NCBI GenBank assembly: GCA_001643675.2
Contig: LSRY02000003.1
Coordinates: forward strand, 1,974,001 to 2,038,000
DNA from: Monocercomonoides exilis
Lineage: Eukaryota; Preaxostyla; Oxymonadida; Polymastigidae
Length of the DNA stretch: 64,000 nucleotides
Direction of reading: 5' to 3'
The notes under the pieces were generated by a model, which was given only the letters and a program-made list of their open reading frames with translations, was not told where the DNA came from and ran no database searches. This document shows positions 45,778-57,331 of the stretch, one piece after another. A program made the translations under genes and the position numbers. Positions within the stretch are counted from its first letter, which is position 1. Each line of letters begins with the position of its first letter.

Positions 45778-46968
45778 GGAAAATTCAACTTTTTTCTTTT
45801 TTCATTATTAATTCACACAACTCACAATCCCATCGATGGAACCATCCTCCCAAACCTCAACAGTCCATTCACTTCTTTCTCTGCCTTCAACTCTTCTTTC
45901 CTCCACCAAACACGCTCTTCATCAAATGATCCTGTTGAATATATCGGATCCGAAACTCAAAAAAAGGAATTAAGAAGATTATCCTTTACTGCTTTGAATA
46001 GCTATCGCTTTGAGTGGTGCGAATGGAATGATTCAACTGGTGGATCTTCATCTGGCGGTGCACTTTATGTTTATTGTGCAAATGCCAATCTCACAATCAC
46101 TTCCTGTTCATTCAACAAATGCTCAAGTAACGGATACGGTGGAGCGTTATATTGTAATCTTTCGTTGAAGATTGATATCGCAAAATCCAATTTCACAAGT
46201 TGTTCTGCTTTACATGGAGGAGCAAATTGTTTATCTACTCCACAATCAAATTCTGTTTGGACGTTCTCAGATAACAGAGTGGAAAATTGTAAAATAACAG
46301 ATTGGTGTGGAACTGGTTGGTTTTTTGCCATCAGCACCTTATCTTCAAACGGTCAATTTTTGTTTTCTGAATGCAAGTGCATCTCAAATTCAGGTGGTGA
46401 TTCTGCAGGCTCTCTCACATTTCATTGGCCTCCGAATAGCAAGCCCAACCTGTTTTCAATCATTGAGTGTCAGTTCATCAATAATATGTTAACTTCATCA
46501 TCCACTTATGGCGGAGCAGGAATATACTTTGATGGAACTTACTCTTGGATGAATGGAATAAAATTCATCACATTCTGCTTCTTCGATGGCAACACTGCCA
46601 CAAATGGAAGAGGAAATGACGTGTTCTTCAGTGGTAATGCCATCACCCAATCCCCATTTGAGAATTGTGGCTCAACAACTCCAACTAAAAGAGTGTATAA
46701 TAATGGACAAGCTGATAATGCTGAATATAATGGCTGGCTTCCAATCATCAACCAGAACAAAATCGTTTCTAACAGCGGAACTGATGTCGATGTCTGTGGC
46801 AGGCCCCAACAGACCCCATGCGCCACCATCGAGTATGCCCTCAACGGCTTCATTTCCCTCCTCCACGACGCCTCTCTCACCCTCCTTTCCTCAGCATTTG
46901 TTCCTTCTCAAACACTAACTTTCGAAGCGGTTGACACCATAATCACTTTGACAATGAACTTTTTCTAA
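45778..46968 (+). pseudogene. Beta-helix paralogue 11 (type-1 end, start lost)
   Basis: The family frame is open from 45778 to 46968 but has no ATG before the core. The nearest upstream ATG (45766) is in another frame and soon stops. HTHNPIDG has become TTHNPIDGTILPN right after a T-rich stretch that is not the usual signal peptide. Core: FEWCEWNDSTGG, SCSFNKCSS, DWCGTGWFFAI, ECKCISNSGG, IECQFINNM, SWMNGIKFITFCFFDG, GRGNDVFF, NCGSTTP. Hybrid C-terminal module: PIINQNKIVSNSGTDVDVC then GRPQQTPCATIEYALNGF. It ends EAVDTIITLTMNFF. First gene of its cluster, with no 60-bp element. Confidence 0.6.
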
Positions 46969-48138
46969 TTTCTATATTATTCCTTACATTTTCTTATTTT
47001 CACCATTTTCCATATCATAGAAAAATTCATAATCTTTCAAAGCATTTCATTTGAGGAATATATCATCACTTATCTTTCATAGAGCCCAAAATCAGCACAG
47101 ATTATATTATTTCTTTGTCATTTTTTCATCCAATTTCGCTTCTTCATCAAATGAAAATAAAACTCGTTGCTAAATGGAATCTTCCCTTTTCCTTTCTTCA
47201 AAAATAATTCCTTCAAGCATATTCGAAGGTTTTCCACAATTATAATTTCCTCACCTTTCCTATTCAGATGTCAACCTGATATTCGTCCCATTTTTTATAT
47301 AGAATTATCCTTCAATTATTTGTTTTCAAATAAATTATGTTCTCCTCGTTTAATCATCCTCTCATTCCATTGAAGGCAAATGACGTTGTGAAATTTGTCG
47401 AAGGTCATCCTCGTAATCATTCGCCTCAAACATCCTATCCTGTCCTGTTCTTTATGTTTTCGGTGAATTCTTTCAACTTCCAAATGAAAAATGTCAGATT
47501 CGATCTTTATAGATTGTGCGCCCAATGTCGGCTATTCTTGGTTTGATATTGAATCACTTCCATTGACATATAATTTATACAGATATTTCGTTATAGAATA
47601 AATAATCCTTTTCCGTTTCAGAAAAGAAAATAAAAGATGAGGTATGGTGCTGCATTTAACAGGAGTTGAATGAATTTGAATAAACATTATTTTTGTTGAT
47701 CATCGAAGAAGGGGTTGAAGAATACGATGAAAATGAAATGAATGAATTCGTCTTGACGGTTTTTTTTCATCACGAGAATCGTGAATGAAAAGATGGATAA
47801 TTTTGCGATTGATCTTCCGAGATGAAGAAAAGAAAATGAAACATTTTTTGGTTCAATTTGGTGACTCCTCTGAATTGAATGGTATAAATGCATCAGATGG
47901 TTGATTCCTCGATGCAACGCAGCGTGAGTAAAAATTACACAGAAAAATGAAAGGAAGAAGAAGGCAAAGAATTTGAGGAAGAGGATGAAGGAGAAGGAGA
48001 ACCACTACGATAATGAGGAGCATATGTATTGATGATGATGATGATGCTGATGATGATGATGATGATGAAGATGTTGAAGAAGGTGAAAAAGATGTTGAAG
48101 AAGAAGAAGGAGACTACGATGATGAACGAAAAGAATAA
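46969..48138 (+). repeat. Intergenic repeat unit between copies 11 and 12
   Basis: Type-1 tail (46969-47700), very similar to the tail of copy 1 near 1430-1640. The 12-codon ORF is at 47888, and a GATGAT/GAAGAA-rich stretch at 48020-48125 lies before the upstream element. Shorter than other units: the 280-bp block seen at 2420 is missing. Confidence 0.6.
47888..47923 (+). other. Conserved 12-codon ORF followed by GTGAGT
   Basis: MHQMVDSSMQRS then GTGAGT. The peptide differs from the other three copies, yet the length, ATG context and donor are kept. Confidence 0.35.
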
Positions 48139-48198
48139 GTTGATTAAAGGTTGAGATTTGCTTATGAAAATGATAACAAATGAAAACAGAGTGTTTCG
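48139..48198 (+). promoter_or_regulatory. Conserved 60-bp upstream element, copy 12
   Basis: GTTGATTAAAGGTTGAGAT starts exactly 60 bp before ATG 48199. ATGATAACAAATGAAAAC and GTGTTTCG follow. Confidence 0.55.
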
Positions 48199-49488
48199 AT
48201 GAATTTTCTATTTTTTCTCTTCTTTTATTTTTGTGTGTTCATATTACAAACAAAAGTTTCCAACTCCTCCCTTTCCGTCCGCTCAACCATCTTCAAACAC
48301 ACTCAAAACCCCATCGATGGTGCCATCCTCCCCAACCTCAACAACCCATCCACTTCCCTCTCTGCCTTCAACACCTCTTTTCTTCACCAAACACGATCTT
48401 CATCAAATGGCCCTATTGTACATGTTGGAACAGAATCTCAAAGAGCGAAACCTGGAAGACTGACTTCGTTTGATCTGAACAGTCATCGCTTTGAATGGTG
48501 TGAATGGAATGATTCAAATGGACAAAATGATTATGGTGGTGCTCTTAAAGTTGTTTGCGAAAATGCCAACCTCACAATCACTTCTTGTTCATTCAATAAT
48601 TGTTCAACAAATGTATCCAATGGTGGAGCGATATACACTTACTGTTTGCAGAATGTGAACATCACAAATTCCAATTTTTCAAACTGTTCTGCCACTCGCG
48701 GAGGTGCAATTTGCATTGATGGAAGACAATCATCTTCTGTTTATTCGTTTTTAGACAACAGAGTTGAAGGTTGTAAAATAAATGGTACTGTTGGAACTGG
48801 TTGGTATTTTTATATTGAAGATTTTTCATCAAATGGTCAATTCTTGTTCACAAAATGCAAGTGCATCTCAAATATCGGAGGTGATGCAGCTGGCTCATTA
48901 ACATTTTCTTATCCTCCACAAAATAAACCAAATCAATTTTTAATAAATGATTGTCAGTTTATGAATAATAAATTGACAAGTTCATCAACACGAGGTGGCG
49001 CTGCAATGTTTTTCAGAGACACATATTCTTGGATGAATGGAATAAAATTCATCACATTCTGCTTCTTCGATAGCAACACTGCAACTAATGGCAGAGGGAA
49101 TGATGTATTCTTCAATGGAAGCAGCATCACTCAATCTCCTTTCCAGCAATGCGGTTCAACAACTCCAACAAAAAGAGTGTGGAATGCAGGAACTGCAGAT
49201 AGCAGTGTGTACAATGGATGGCTTCCAATCATCGACCAGAACAAAATCGTTTCTAACAGCGGAACTGATGCTGATGTCTGTGGCAGACCCCAACAGACCC
49301 CATGTGCCACCATCGAGTATGCCCTCACTGGCTTCATTTCCCTCCTCCAAGACGCCTCTCTCACCCTCCTCTCCTCAATATTTGTTCCCACTCAAACACT
49401 CACTTTCTATGCAGTTTACACAAAAATCACTGGAAATGATGAACATTTTCTAATTTCATTAAAATTTCTTCCATTTTTCACAAAATAG
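48199..49488 (+). CDS. Beta-helix surface-protein paralogue 12 (type-1 end, intact)
   Basis: 429 residues from ATG 48199. MNFLFFLFFYFCVFILQ is a signal peptide, followed by HTQNPIDGAILPN. Core: FEWCEWNDSNGQ, GGALKVVC, SCSFNNCST, GTVGTGWYFYIEDF (the usual WCGTGW has V for C), KCKCISNIGG, NDCQFMNNK, SWMNGIKFITFCFFDS, GRGNDVFF, QCGSTTP. The Ser/Gly-poor variant TYCLQNVNITNSNFSNCS is shared with copies 1, 2 and 15. The C-terminal module is hybrid (IVSNSGTDADVC then GRPQQTP). It ends YAVYTKITGNDEHFLISL plus eight residues. With its full upstream element this is a good candidate for expression. Confidence 0.8.
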   Translation: MNFLFFLFFYFCVFILQTKVSNSSLSVRSTIFKHTQNPIDGAILPNLNNPSTSLSAFNTSFLHQTRSSSNGPIVHVGTESQRAKPGRLTSFDLNSHRFEWCEWNDSNGQNDYGGALKVVCENANLTITSCSFNNCSTNVSNGGAIYTYCLQNVNITNSNFSNCSATRGGAICIDGRQSSSVYSFLDNRVEGCKINGTVGTGWYFYIEDFSSNGQFLFTKCKCISNIGGDAAGSLTFSYPPQNKPNQFLINDCQFMNNKLTSSSTRGGAAMFFRDTYSWMNGIKFITFCFFDSNTATNGRGNDVFFNGSSITQSPFQQCGSTTPTKRVWNAGTADSSVYNGWLPIIDQNKIVSNSGTDADVCGRPQQTPCATIEYALTGFISLLQDASLTLLSSIFVPTQTLTFYAVYTKITGNDEHFLISLKFLPFFTK

Positions 49489-51507
49489 AAAAATCCTTGA
49501 GTTTTCATCCCGTTTTCATTTGAAGAATATATCATCACTTGTTTTTTCATATATCATAAACTCATATCACATAAAAACATTTCTTCGATATTTCCTCTTC
49601 GAATTTCTCCTTTTCATCCAATGAAAATAAAGTTCTTTGCTTCAAAGAATCATCCGTTTTCCTCTCTTCGATCATATCAGAAAGTTTTTCAAAAACATCA
49701 ATTTTCATCAGCTTTCTTATTCCAACTTGTTAGTATCCAATTGGAGCAAGAATCTCATATAATTTCTTTTCAAATAAGCCTTTCCCTCTAAATTCCTTTT
49801 CCTCTTCATTTCATTTCCAACAATTTGCTCCAGTTTCGTAGATGTGTAACCTGCCGAAGTCTATTTAGGAACCCAGTCATTCCAAACAAAAATCGCTTCA
49901 ATGCCCTTTCTGTTTTCACTGCAAATGCTTCAGCTTCCAAATGAAAAAAGTCAAACCTATCTTCCTTTTTTTTTTTTATTTTGCGCTGCTAATAGCCTAT
50001 TCTCCTCTAAAAATTACTTTCATTTCGTTGTCTCATAATTTCGGCTGTTATTCCGCGATTAAATGAATATTCTTTTTGTGTTTCCAAATTGATGCTGAAG
50101 GCGAAGCGTGCTGTAAAGTCTGAGGGTGGTTGAATGAAATGAAAAAATCAAGATTATTTTTGTTTTTCATCGAAGAAGGCATTGAAGAAGAATACGAATT
50201 TGAAGATGGTGCACTTGATAGGAAAGGACAAGACGCAGAAGATATTGAAGATGTTGAAGAAGTTGAAGAAGAATACGAAGAAAATGACGAGGAAAATGAC
50301 GAGGAAAATGACAAATAAGGTGAAGAAGAAGAAGGGGAAGATAAATATTTATGGTGTTTGAGAAATATATAAAAAATGCAAAAATGTTTCCGCAGAAGGA
50401 GGATGGTGTTATGTGTGTTGTCAGTTGATTATAAAAAACTTTTTCGATAGGTTGATTTTGGTTGAAAAAGAATTTCATAATCTCCATTATTGTATTGGAC
50501 AAATTGATGCGACGTATCAAAATCGGTAATCCACGAATCAGTGGTTGATTTTGAGTGATTGTCAAACACTTCTTGGCTCAAACAGGAAATGAAGTTGAAT
50601 AATTGTCGCTTAAAATACAAACAAAATAAACATCTGATGAAGATATTGGCAAAGAAGAAAATGAACACGAGCACGAAGACGAAGACTAAAAAGAAGAAGA
50701 AGAAGAAGAAGAAGGGGAAGAAGAAGGTGAAGAAGAGGGTGAAGAAGACGAGAAGATTGAAAGACGAATAATCAGTCAAATAATATTGTCAAAAAAGATG
50801 ATGAAAATAATTTGAATGATGTTGTCAGTTGGCAAAATATAACATTTGATAAGTTGATTTCAGAAGGAATATAAAACCCCAATAACAAATAATATTGGCC
50901 AATTAGCATTTATTTATCAATGAAAACTGATATCCTCAGTTCATTTGCAAACTTTGTGTGGTTTCATTTCCTTCTCTCCAAAAACAAAAAATTATGATGT
51001 TTGTCTGTTGGTTCTGAAAATACAAAAGGCATCAAATGAAGATGAATACGAAGATGAAGAGGAAAAGGAAGAAGTTGAATAAGGTGAAGAATATGATGCA
51101 GAAGTATGTTGTATTGCTTGTTTTGAGGTTGGTGTTGATGGATCAGATGATAAAGACGAAGATAAAGACGAAGAAAATGAAAAAAAAGGGTAAGAAGTGT
51201 TGTGTATAGAATGTGTCTGTCGGAGTTATAGAAGCTTTCAGATTGCATTTCTCTGAATGAGAATGTTCTCATTGGCTTATTTTGGAATTCATGGGAAAAC
51301 GATGATGGTTGAAGGAATTAAACAGCAAGGAAAAGAGGAAGAAAATAAAAAAGATGAAAATGAAGAAGACGAAGATGAAGCAGCAGAAGGCGAAGACGAC
51401 GAAGAGAGTGGAGAAGAAGAAGAGGTTAATGGAGTTGAAGAAGTTGAAGAAGGCGAAGAAGACGAAGAAGAAGCTGTGTGATGTGATGAAAATGAATGAA
51501 CTGATGA
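49489..51507 (+). repeat. Intergenic repeat unit between copies 12 and 13
   Basis: Type-1 tail (49489-50160), an acidic-coding stretch (50160-50320), a unit-specific insert (50330-50640), the 280-bp block (50740-51020), a readable Cys-acidic peptide (CCIACFEVGVDGS, 51108-51146) broken by TAA, and a Glu-rich ORF (51257-51481). These frames do not survive in the other units, so no gene is called. Confidence 0.6.
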
Positions 51508-51563
51508 GTTGATTGAAGGTTGAGATTTGCGGAAATGAATATAAATAAAAACTAAGATTTTCG
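51508..51563 (+). promoter_or_regulatory. Upstream element, copy 13 (56 bp)
   Basis: GTTGATTGAAGGTTGAGAT, then ATAAATAAAAACTAAG, ending at ATG 51564. Four bases shorter than in the other inner copies. Confidence 0.5.
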
Positions 51564-52794
51564 ATGAAATCATTTTTTCTTCTTTCATTTTTGTTTGTTT
51601 TTCTTGCAAGCAAAATCCTCCAATTCAACCATCTTCCTCCTCACCCACAACCCCATCGATGGTGCCATCCTCCCCAACATCAACAACCCATCCACTTCTC
51701 TTTCTGCCTTCAACACTTCCTTTCTCCACCAAACACGTTCTTTATCAAATGATCCCGTTGAATATATTGGTTCTGAGTCTCAAAGAAAGGAATTAAAAAG
51801 ATTGCCCTTTACTGGTTTGAACAGCTATCTCTTTGAGTGGTGCGAATGGAATGATTCAAGCAGTGGATCAAGTGACTGGGGTGGAGCACTGCATGTTTCT
51901 TGCACGAATGCAAATCTCTCAATCAGCTCTTGTTCATTTTTCAACTGTTCGAGCGGCGACGAAGGAGGAGCCTTATTCTGTCAAAATTTGTTGAAAATCT
52001 CTCTCACAAAATCCAATTTCTCGAGCTGTTCAGCTGCTCATGGAGGAGCAGTCACCTCATGGTATCCGCAATCAAATTCTGTTTGGACATTCCAAGATAA
52101 CAGAGTCGAAAGTTGTTCAATAACTGATTGGTGTGGAACTGGCTGGTATTTTAGGCTCGAAAGCATGCCTTCTAATGCTCAATTCCTGTTTTCCAAATGC
52201 AAGTGCATTGCTAATTCTGGTAAAGATTCTGCTGGCTCTTTAACATTCAGTTGGCCTCCACAAAATAAACCAAATCAATTTTTAGTTAATGATTGTCAGT
52301 TCTTAAACAACAAATTGACATCAACTTCAACTTCATGGGGAGGAGCTGCGCTGTGTTGCACAGCAACTTATTCCTGGATGAATAGTATAAAATTCATCAC
52401 ATTCTGCTTTTTCGATGGAAACACTGCCAAAAATGGCAGAGGGAATGATGTGTTTTTCAATGGTAATTCCATCACTCAATCTCCATTCCAGCAATGTGGC
52501 TCAACAACCCAAGCAAAAAGAATGCAGATTAATAAAACTGCAGATTATCAGACTTTCAATAGCTGGCTTACTCTCATTTTTTCTTTCTTTATCATCGCCT
52601 CTCATCTCTTTCCTTCTTTTCTCTCTTTTTTCATATTTTTGATTTCTCTTGTAATTCATCGTATTGTCTTCTTTGTTGTTCTGCTTTTCAATTTTTTCGC
52701 TTCTCAAGCATCTTCCTTTTCTTATCCAAATAATCTCTTTTGTGCTGTTCAACCTTCCTTCTCTTCTCAAATTTTATTTCCAACTCATATTTGA
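51564..52794 (+). pseudogene. Beta-helix paralogue 13 (type-2 end; signal peptide out of frame)
   Basis: ATG 51564 opens MKSFFLLSFLFVFL, but the same one-base excess as in copy 2 separates it from the beta-helix frame, which is open from about 51570 through 51595 to 52794. Core: LTHNPIDGAILPN, FEWCEWNDSSSG, GGALHVSC, SCSFFNCSS, DWCGTGWYFRL, KCKCIANSGKDSAGSLTF, NDCQFLNNK, SWMNSIKFITFCFFDG, GRGNDVFF, QCGSTT. It diverges after TFNSWL into hydrophobic sequence (LIFSFFIIASHLF, IVFFVVLLFNFF). No AGGTTTTGG donor is present here. The acidic exon sequence (ISDDETDHEEIRSDEVNEE) is still present at 53003 after a CTTCAG acceptor-like site. Confidence 0.6.
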
Positions 52795-54790
52795 AATTCA
52801 TTCATCTTCTTCCTTTCATTCAAAAAACCCCTCTTCCATTTTCTCTATTCTATTTCCTTTCCAGTTCTCCTCTCAAAACACGCTCTTCATTCTCATTCTC
52901 TTTCTCTTTCTCCTCTTCTTTCATTCTTCTTCTAACTCTTGTTTTTATTTCTGATTATTTCCTTCAGCCGCAAAATTTCTCCGTTTCTTCATTTCGTTCA
53001 TGATCTCTGACGATGAAACAGATCATGAAGAAATTCGATCAGATGAAGTGAATGAAGAAGAAGAAGAAGCGTGTGAAATGTTGTTGATATATTTGAAGAA
53101 GATGATGATGATGAACGGATTGAATGTGATTATTAATTGTTGAAAATTGAGAAGATGAGCGTCAATTAATGTCAACGGAGAAATTCATTGAAATTCTCTT
53201 CTTATGTTCCTTTTTCTTCTTGCAAACAATAGCCTCTGAACATTTTTCACTTTCAGCTCAATCTCTTTCTCTCTTTCCATCTAAAAATATGAAAAATTGA
53301 GCGTTCCCTTTTTCATTCCATGCCTTCTTCTTTCACTTCCCTTATTTCACTCAAATTATCTTTCCTCAAAAATAATTATTTGTCAAAGCCCAATGCCAAG
53401 CATCTTCGAAATATCTCGCATTTCATCTGTCCTTCTTTATTCTTCCTTCCCAACTTTTCTTCTTCAAAGCCATCTAATCCTTCATTCTTTCAGCATTCTT
53501 AAAACAAAATAATAATTACTTCAAAAAATAACAATATCAAACCTTCAGAACCAATGCTCAAGTCAATAACTCTATTTTATCCAATTGGCAACTGTTTCCC
53601 CTCAATAAAAATTCATAATTCCTTCCTTTTTCGAATGTTTCATCATCTGATTCGCAAATAATCCTTTCCAGAAGTCATTTCCCCATCAAATGCAGCGATT
53701 TCTTGCTCTTCTGAAAATGTGAAATTTTTGATTTCTGCTCAAATTCCATTCTCATCATTGAAAAATGTCCTGTTTTTCGTCGGAAAATATCATCTCCAAT
53801 TCCCTTCCCAATCCCTTCACCCTGGGCACTTTCCATATGAATTCGCTCTCCCAACTCCATAGCCACCATGCACAACGAGATATCCCGCTTTCATTCATTT
53901 TCATTCTTTTCCACTTCCTGCCCTGAAAGAAACACAAAATACATCAAAAGGCAAATATTCATATAAATAAAAATAAATAAATGTCAAACTGAACTTCGAC
54001 TGTGTTTTGCCAAACACCCTCATTTCCACAACAATCATCATTCAAAAAATAAATCAATCTCTTCATTTCAGTCTCAGAATGATTGAATACAGCACGGAAT
54101 GCATCTCCACAAAATACATTGTATATCTCACTGGAGGGTCTTCTCAGCCCGTACACATTGTGGTGGATGTCCAGAGGGGTTTTTTCTGTTTTTGGCATGA
54201 TCATCTCCTTTAATAATATTCTCAACCACCAAAAGAAGTATTTGATGTTTATCTCATCAACACCTTGCACAGGTGGAATATGGGGCAGAGAAGAGATGGA
54301 AGAATATTTTTTGTGGCAGGGGGTGGGAGTTGCTTGTTTTTTTGAATGTTTATATTTCAAGAGGGGCTTTTGAATGAAAGAAATTCTGAGACAAAGGGGT
54401 GGGGAAGAGCAAGTGGAAATTTGGAGGAAAATGTAGAAAATATGTAGAGAAGTGACTGGGGATGATGAAAGAGGACTGATTGTTGATTGGAGATATGGAT
54501 TTTGAAAAGAAAGAAAAGGGGTTAAAGTGGAAAAGAGGAGGAATATTCTGAAGTGTTCAAATGGAAAGGGGTGTTTTTTTATGAGAGGAGAAGGTATTTT
54601 GGAAGAGATGGGGAAAGATGAAGAAAAGGAGGGGATTGATATTTTTTGATGATTTTGCGAGCTGAATGGAAGAGGAAAATTGGAAAGGAATGGAAATTAA
54701 GAAATATTTTCATTATTTGTTTTTGAGGGGAAAGGAGAGGAAATCGCAAAAAGAAAGTGAATTGACTTTGAAGAAATACAGCAAGAGTGA
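52560..54790 (+). repeat. Type-2 tail repeat, third of three
   Basis: Same layout as the other two. The conserved block at 54100-54270 is nearly identical to 25430-25590. On the minus strand 54360-53959 is open for 133 codons with YFFWWLRILLKEMI, NVYGLRRPSSEIYNVFCGDA and MKRLIYFLNDD, the longest version of this antisense frame. Function unknown. Confidence 0.65.
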
Positions 54791-55981
54791 TTTCCACAAT
54801 CTGTTCGTCACAAATATTGTGATTGAATTTTTCAAGCCAATCAGAAGTTTATACATCAAGTGAGACGTTTTGGCCAACCAACGACATCGCACAAAGCGTT
54901 CTCATCATCTTTCTCAGTAATGCCAGTTGACTGATTGCACACTTCTCTGTCACATCATTTCTTCTTCCTCCTCATCGTTTCCTTCTTCTTCGTCTTCTTC
55001 TTCGTCGTAGTCTTCTGATAATCCTCCTTCATTCAATCGATCATCTTCCTCATTTCTCGATTTACAAACACAAAATTCGCTTTCTCACAATTCACTTGCT
55101 TATTCAGCGACAAGCACACCTGTTATGAATCGCATGGCCAAAAACACGCAAAATCTTCTTCAGTCAACCATTTCTTCTTCTTCTTCTTCTTCTTCTTCTT
55201 CTTCTTCTTCTTCTTCTTCTTCTTCTTCAACTCCTTCTTCGATGAACATCAAAAATGATACTGTTTTTTTCAGTTCGTTCAACTCCCATCGAATTCAGGG
55301 CCAAGCCTCATCTTTCATTCTTACTCAGAAAGACAAAAGGATTATTCATTCTTTCACAGAATAACAGCTGAAGTCATCTGCCAATGGAAGTGATTCTCCA
55401 CAAAGCAAAAAATAGTTTGCACGTTATCAACAACTGAATCAATTCTGGCTTTTTCATTTGGAAGCTGAAGCATTTGAAGAGAAAGAAAAAGGGCATTGAA
55501 GCGATTTTTGTTTGGAATGAATGAGTTTGAAAATAGCCTTCGACTGATTACACAGCTACGAAGCAACAGCGAATTATTGCAAATGAAACGATGAGGAAGA
55601 AAAGGAATCGAGAGGAAAAGACTTATTTGAAGGGAAATTTCAAAGAGGTTGTTGCACTAATCGGACGCGAACAAGTTGAAATCGGAATGTTGAGGAAATT
55701 AATGTTTTTGAAAAACTTTCTGATAAGATCGAAGAGAGGAAAACGGAAAATTGCTTTCAACAATGAGCTTTATTTGCATTGGATGAAAAGGAGAAATTCG
55801 AAGAGGAAATATCGAAGAAGTGTTTTTATCTGGGCTGATTTTAGACTTCTCGAAAGACAAGCGATGATATGTTCTCGTATTGAAAAGAAGATGATAGGTG
55901 TTGGATATTTCTCTGATATGGAAAATATTCAAAATTAATAAATGGAAGAAATTCTGATGAAAACAGAAAAAATACATCTTT
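54791..55981 (-). repeat. Inverted intergenic unit downstream of copy 14
   Basis: Type-1 tail of copy 14 read leftward, then the spacer block meeting the type-2 tail of copy 13. 55093-55370 is an inverted near-copy of the window's last 280 bases. A (TTC)n run of about 19 units lies at 55172-55228. Confidence 0.6.
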
Positions 55982-57331
55982 TCAAGTGATATTTATATTT
56001 GGAGAACGGAATGTGAGAGTCTTTGTGGGAGTGAAAGTGGAGACGAGAAGGGTGAGGGAGGCATCGCTGAAGGGAGCAACGCATCCGAGAGCATATTCCA
56101 CTGTGGCACAGGAGCTTTGCTGTGTTTTGCCGCAGGCATCGACATCACTTCCATTGCTGGCAACGATTTTATTCTGGTTGATGATTGGAAGCCAGTCATT
56201 ATACACAGCATTATCAGCTTGTCCATTATTATACACTCTTTTTGATGGGGTTGTTGAGCCACAATTCTCAAATGGGGATTGGGTGATGCTGCTTCCATTG
56301 AAAAACACATCATTTCCTCTTCCATTTGTAGCCGTATTGCCATCGAAGAAACAAAATGTGATGAATTTTACTCCATTCATCCATGAATATGGTGGAAGGA
56401 AGCAAATTGCAGCACCACCATAATTGGCAGAGGCAGTCAATTTGTTGTTTATAAACTGGCAATCATTGATCAAAAACTGACTTGGTTTGTTATTTGGAGG
56501 GTAATGAAATGTTAAAGAACCAGCAGCATCACCACCAGAATTTGCGATGCACTTGCAGTTTGTGAACAGGAATTGGCAAGTTGAGGTCATATTATTGAGC
56601 CAAAAATACCAACCTGTTCCACACCAGTATGTTATTGAACAACTTTCCACTATATTATCGGAGAATGTCCAGACAGAATTGGATTGAGGATACCTGATGC
56701 AATTCGCTCCACCGTGTTCAGCTGAGCAGCCCGTGAAATTTGATTTTGTCATATTGATTTTCAACAAGTAATGGCTGTATAATGCTCCTCCGCCACATTC
56801 TTTTCCTGTGCAATAACAATTGTTGAATGAACAAGAAGTGATTGTGAGATTTGCATTGGTGCAAACAACTTGAAGTGCCCCACCAGATGAAGAGCCACCA
56901 TTTGAATCATTCCATTCACACCACTCAAAATGATGGCTGTTCACATCAAACGAAGTCAGCCTACCTGGTCTCTTTCTATCAGTTTCATTTCCAATATGAA
57001 CCACAGGATCATTTGATGAAGAGCGAGTTTGATGAAGGAAAGAAGCATTGAAGGCAGAGAGAGAAGTGGCAGGGCTGTTGATGTTGGGGAGGATGGCACC
57101 ATCGATGGGGTTGTGGGTGTGGAGGAAGATGGTTGAGTGGATGGAGAGGGATGAGTGAAGAGAGAAGGAGGGAATTGTATTGGTGTTGGTGTTGGTGGAA
57201 GAGGAAGAAGAGGAAGAAGTGGTTGGGGTGAATGGGTTGAGTGAGTGGGAGGGAAGAGATGGAAGTGATAGAGGGGATTGGGGAGAGGAGATGTTGGAGA
57301 AGATGGTGTTTGATGAATGAAAAAAGCCATA
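55982..57331 (-). pseudogene. Beta-helix paralogue 14 (type-1 end, no in-frame start)
   Basis: Open from 57331 (after TAA) to 55982 without an ATG before the core. The leader carries TTSSSSSTNTNTNTIPSFSL before HTHNPIDGAILPN. The core has an unusual insertion, NNCYCTGKECGGGALYSH. Other motifs: FEWCEWNDSNGG, YWCGTGWYFWL, NCKCIANSGG, NDCQFINNK, SWMNGVKFITFCFFDG, GRGNDVFF, NCGSTTP. K-type C-terminal module with SSCATVEYALGC, then RSPNINIT and stop. The ORF from 57381 (MNNNLASNINKHKSS, MAFF) runs over the leader in another frame. Cluster edge, no 60-bp element. Confidence 0.6.
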
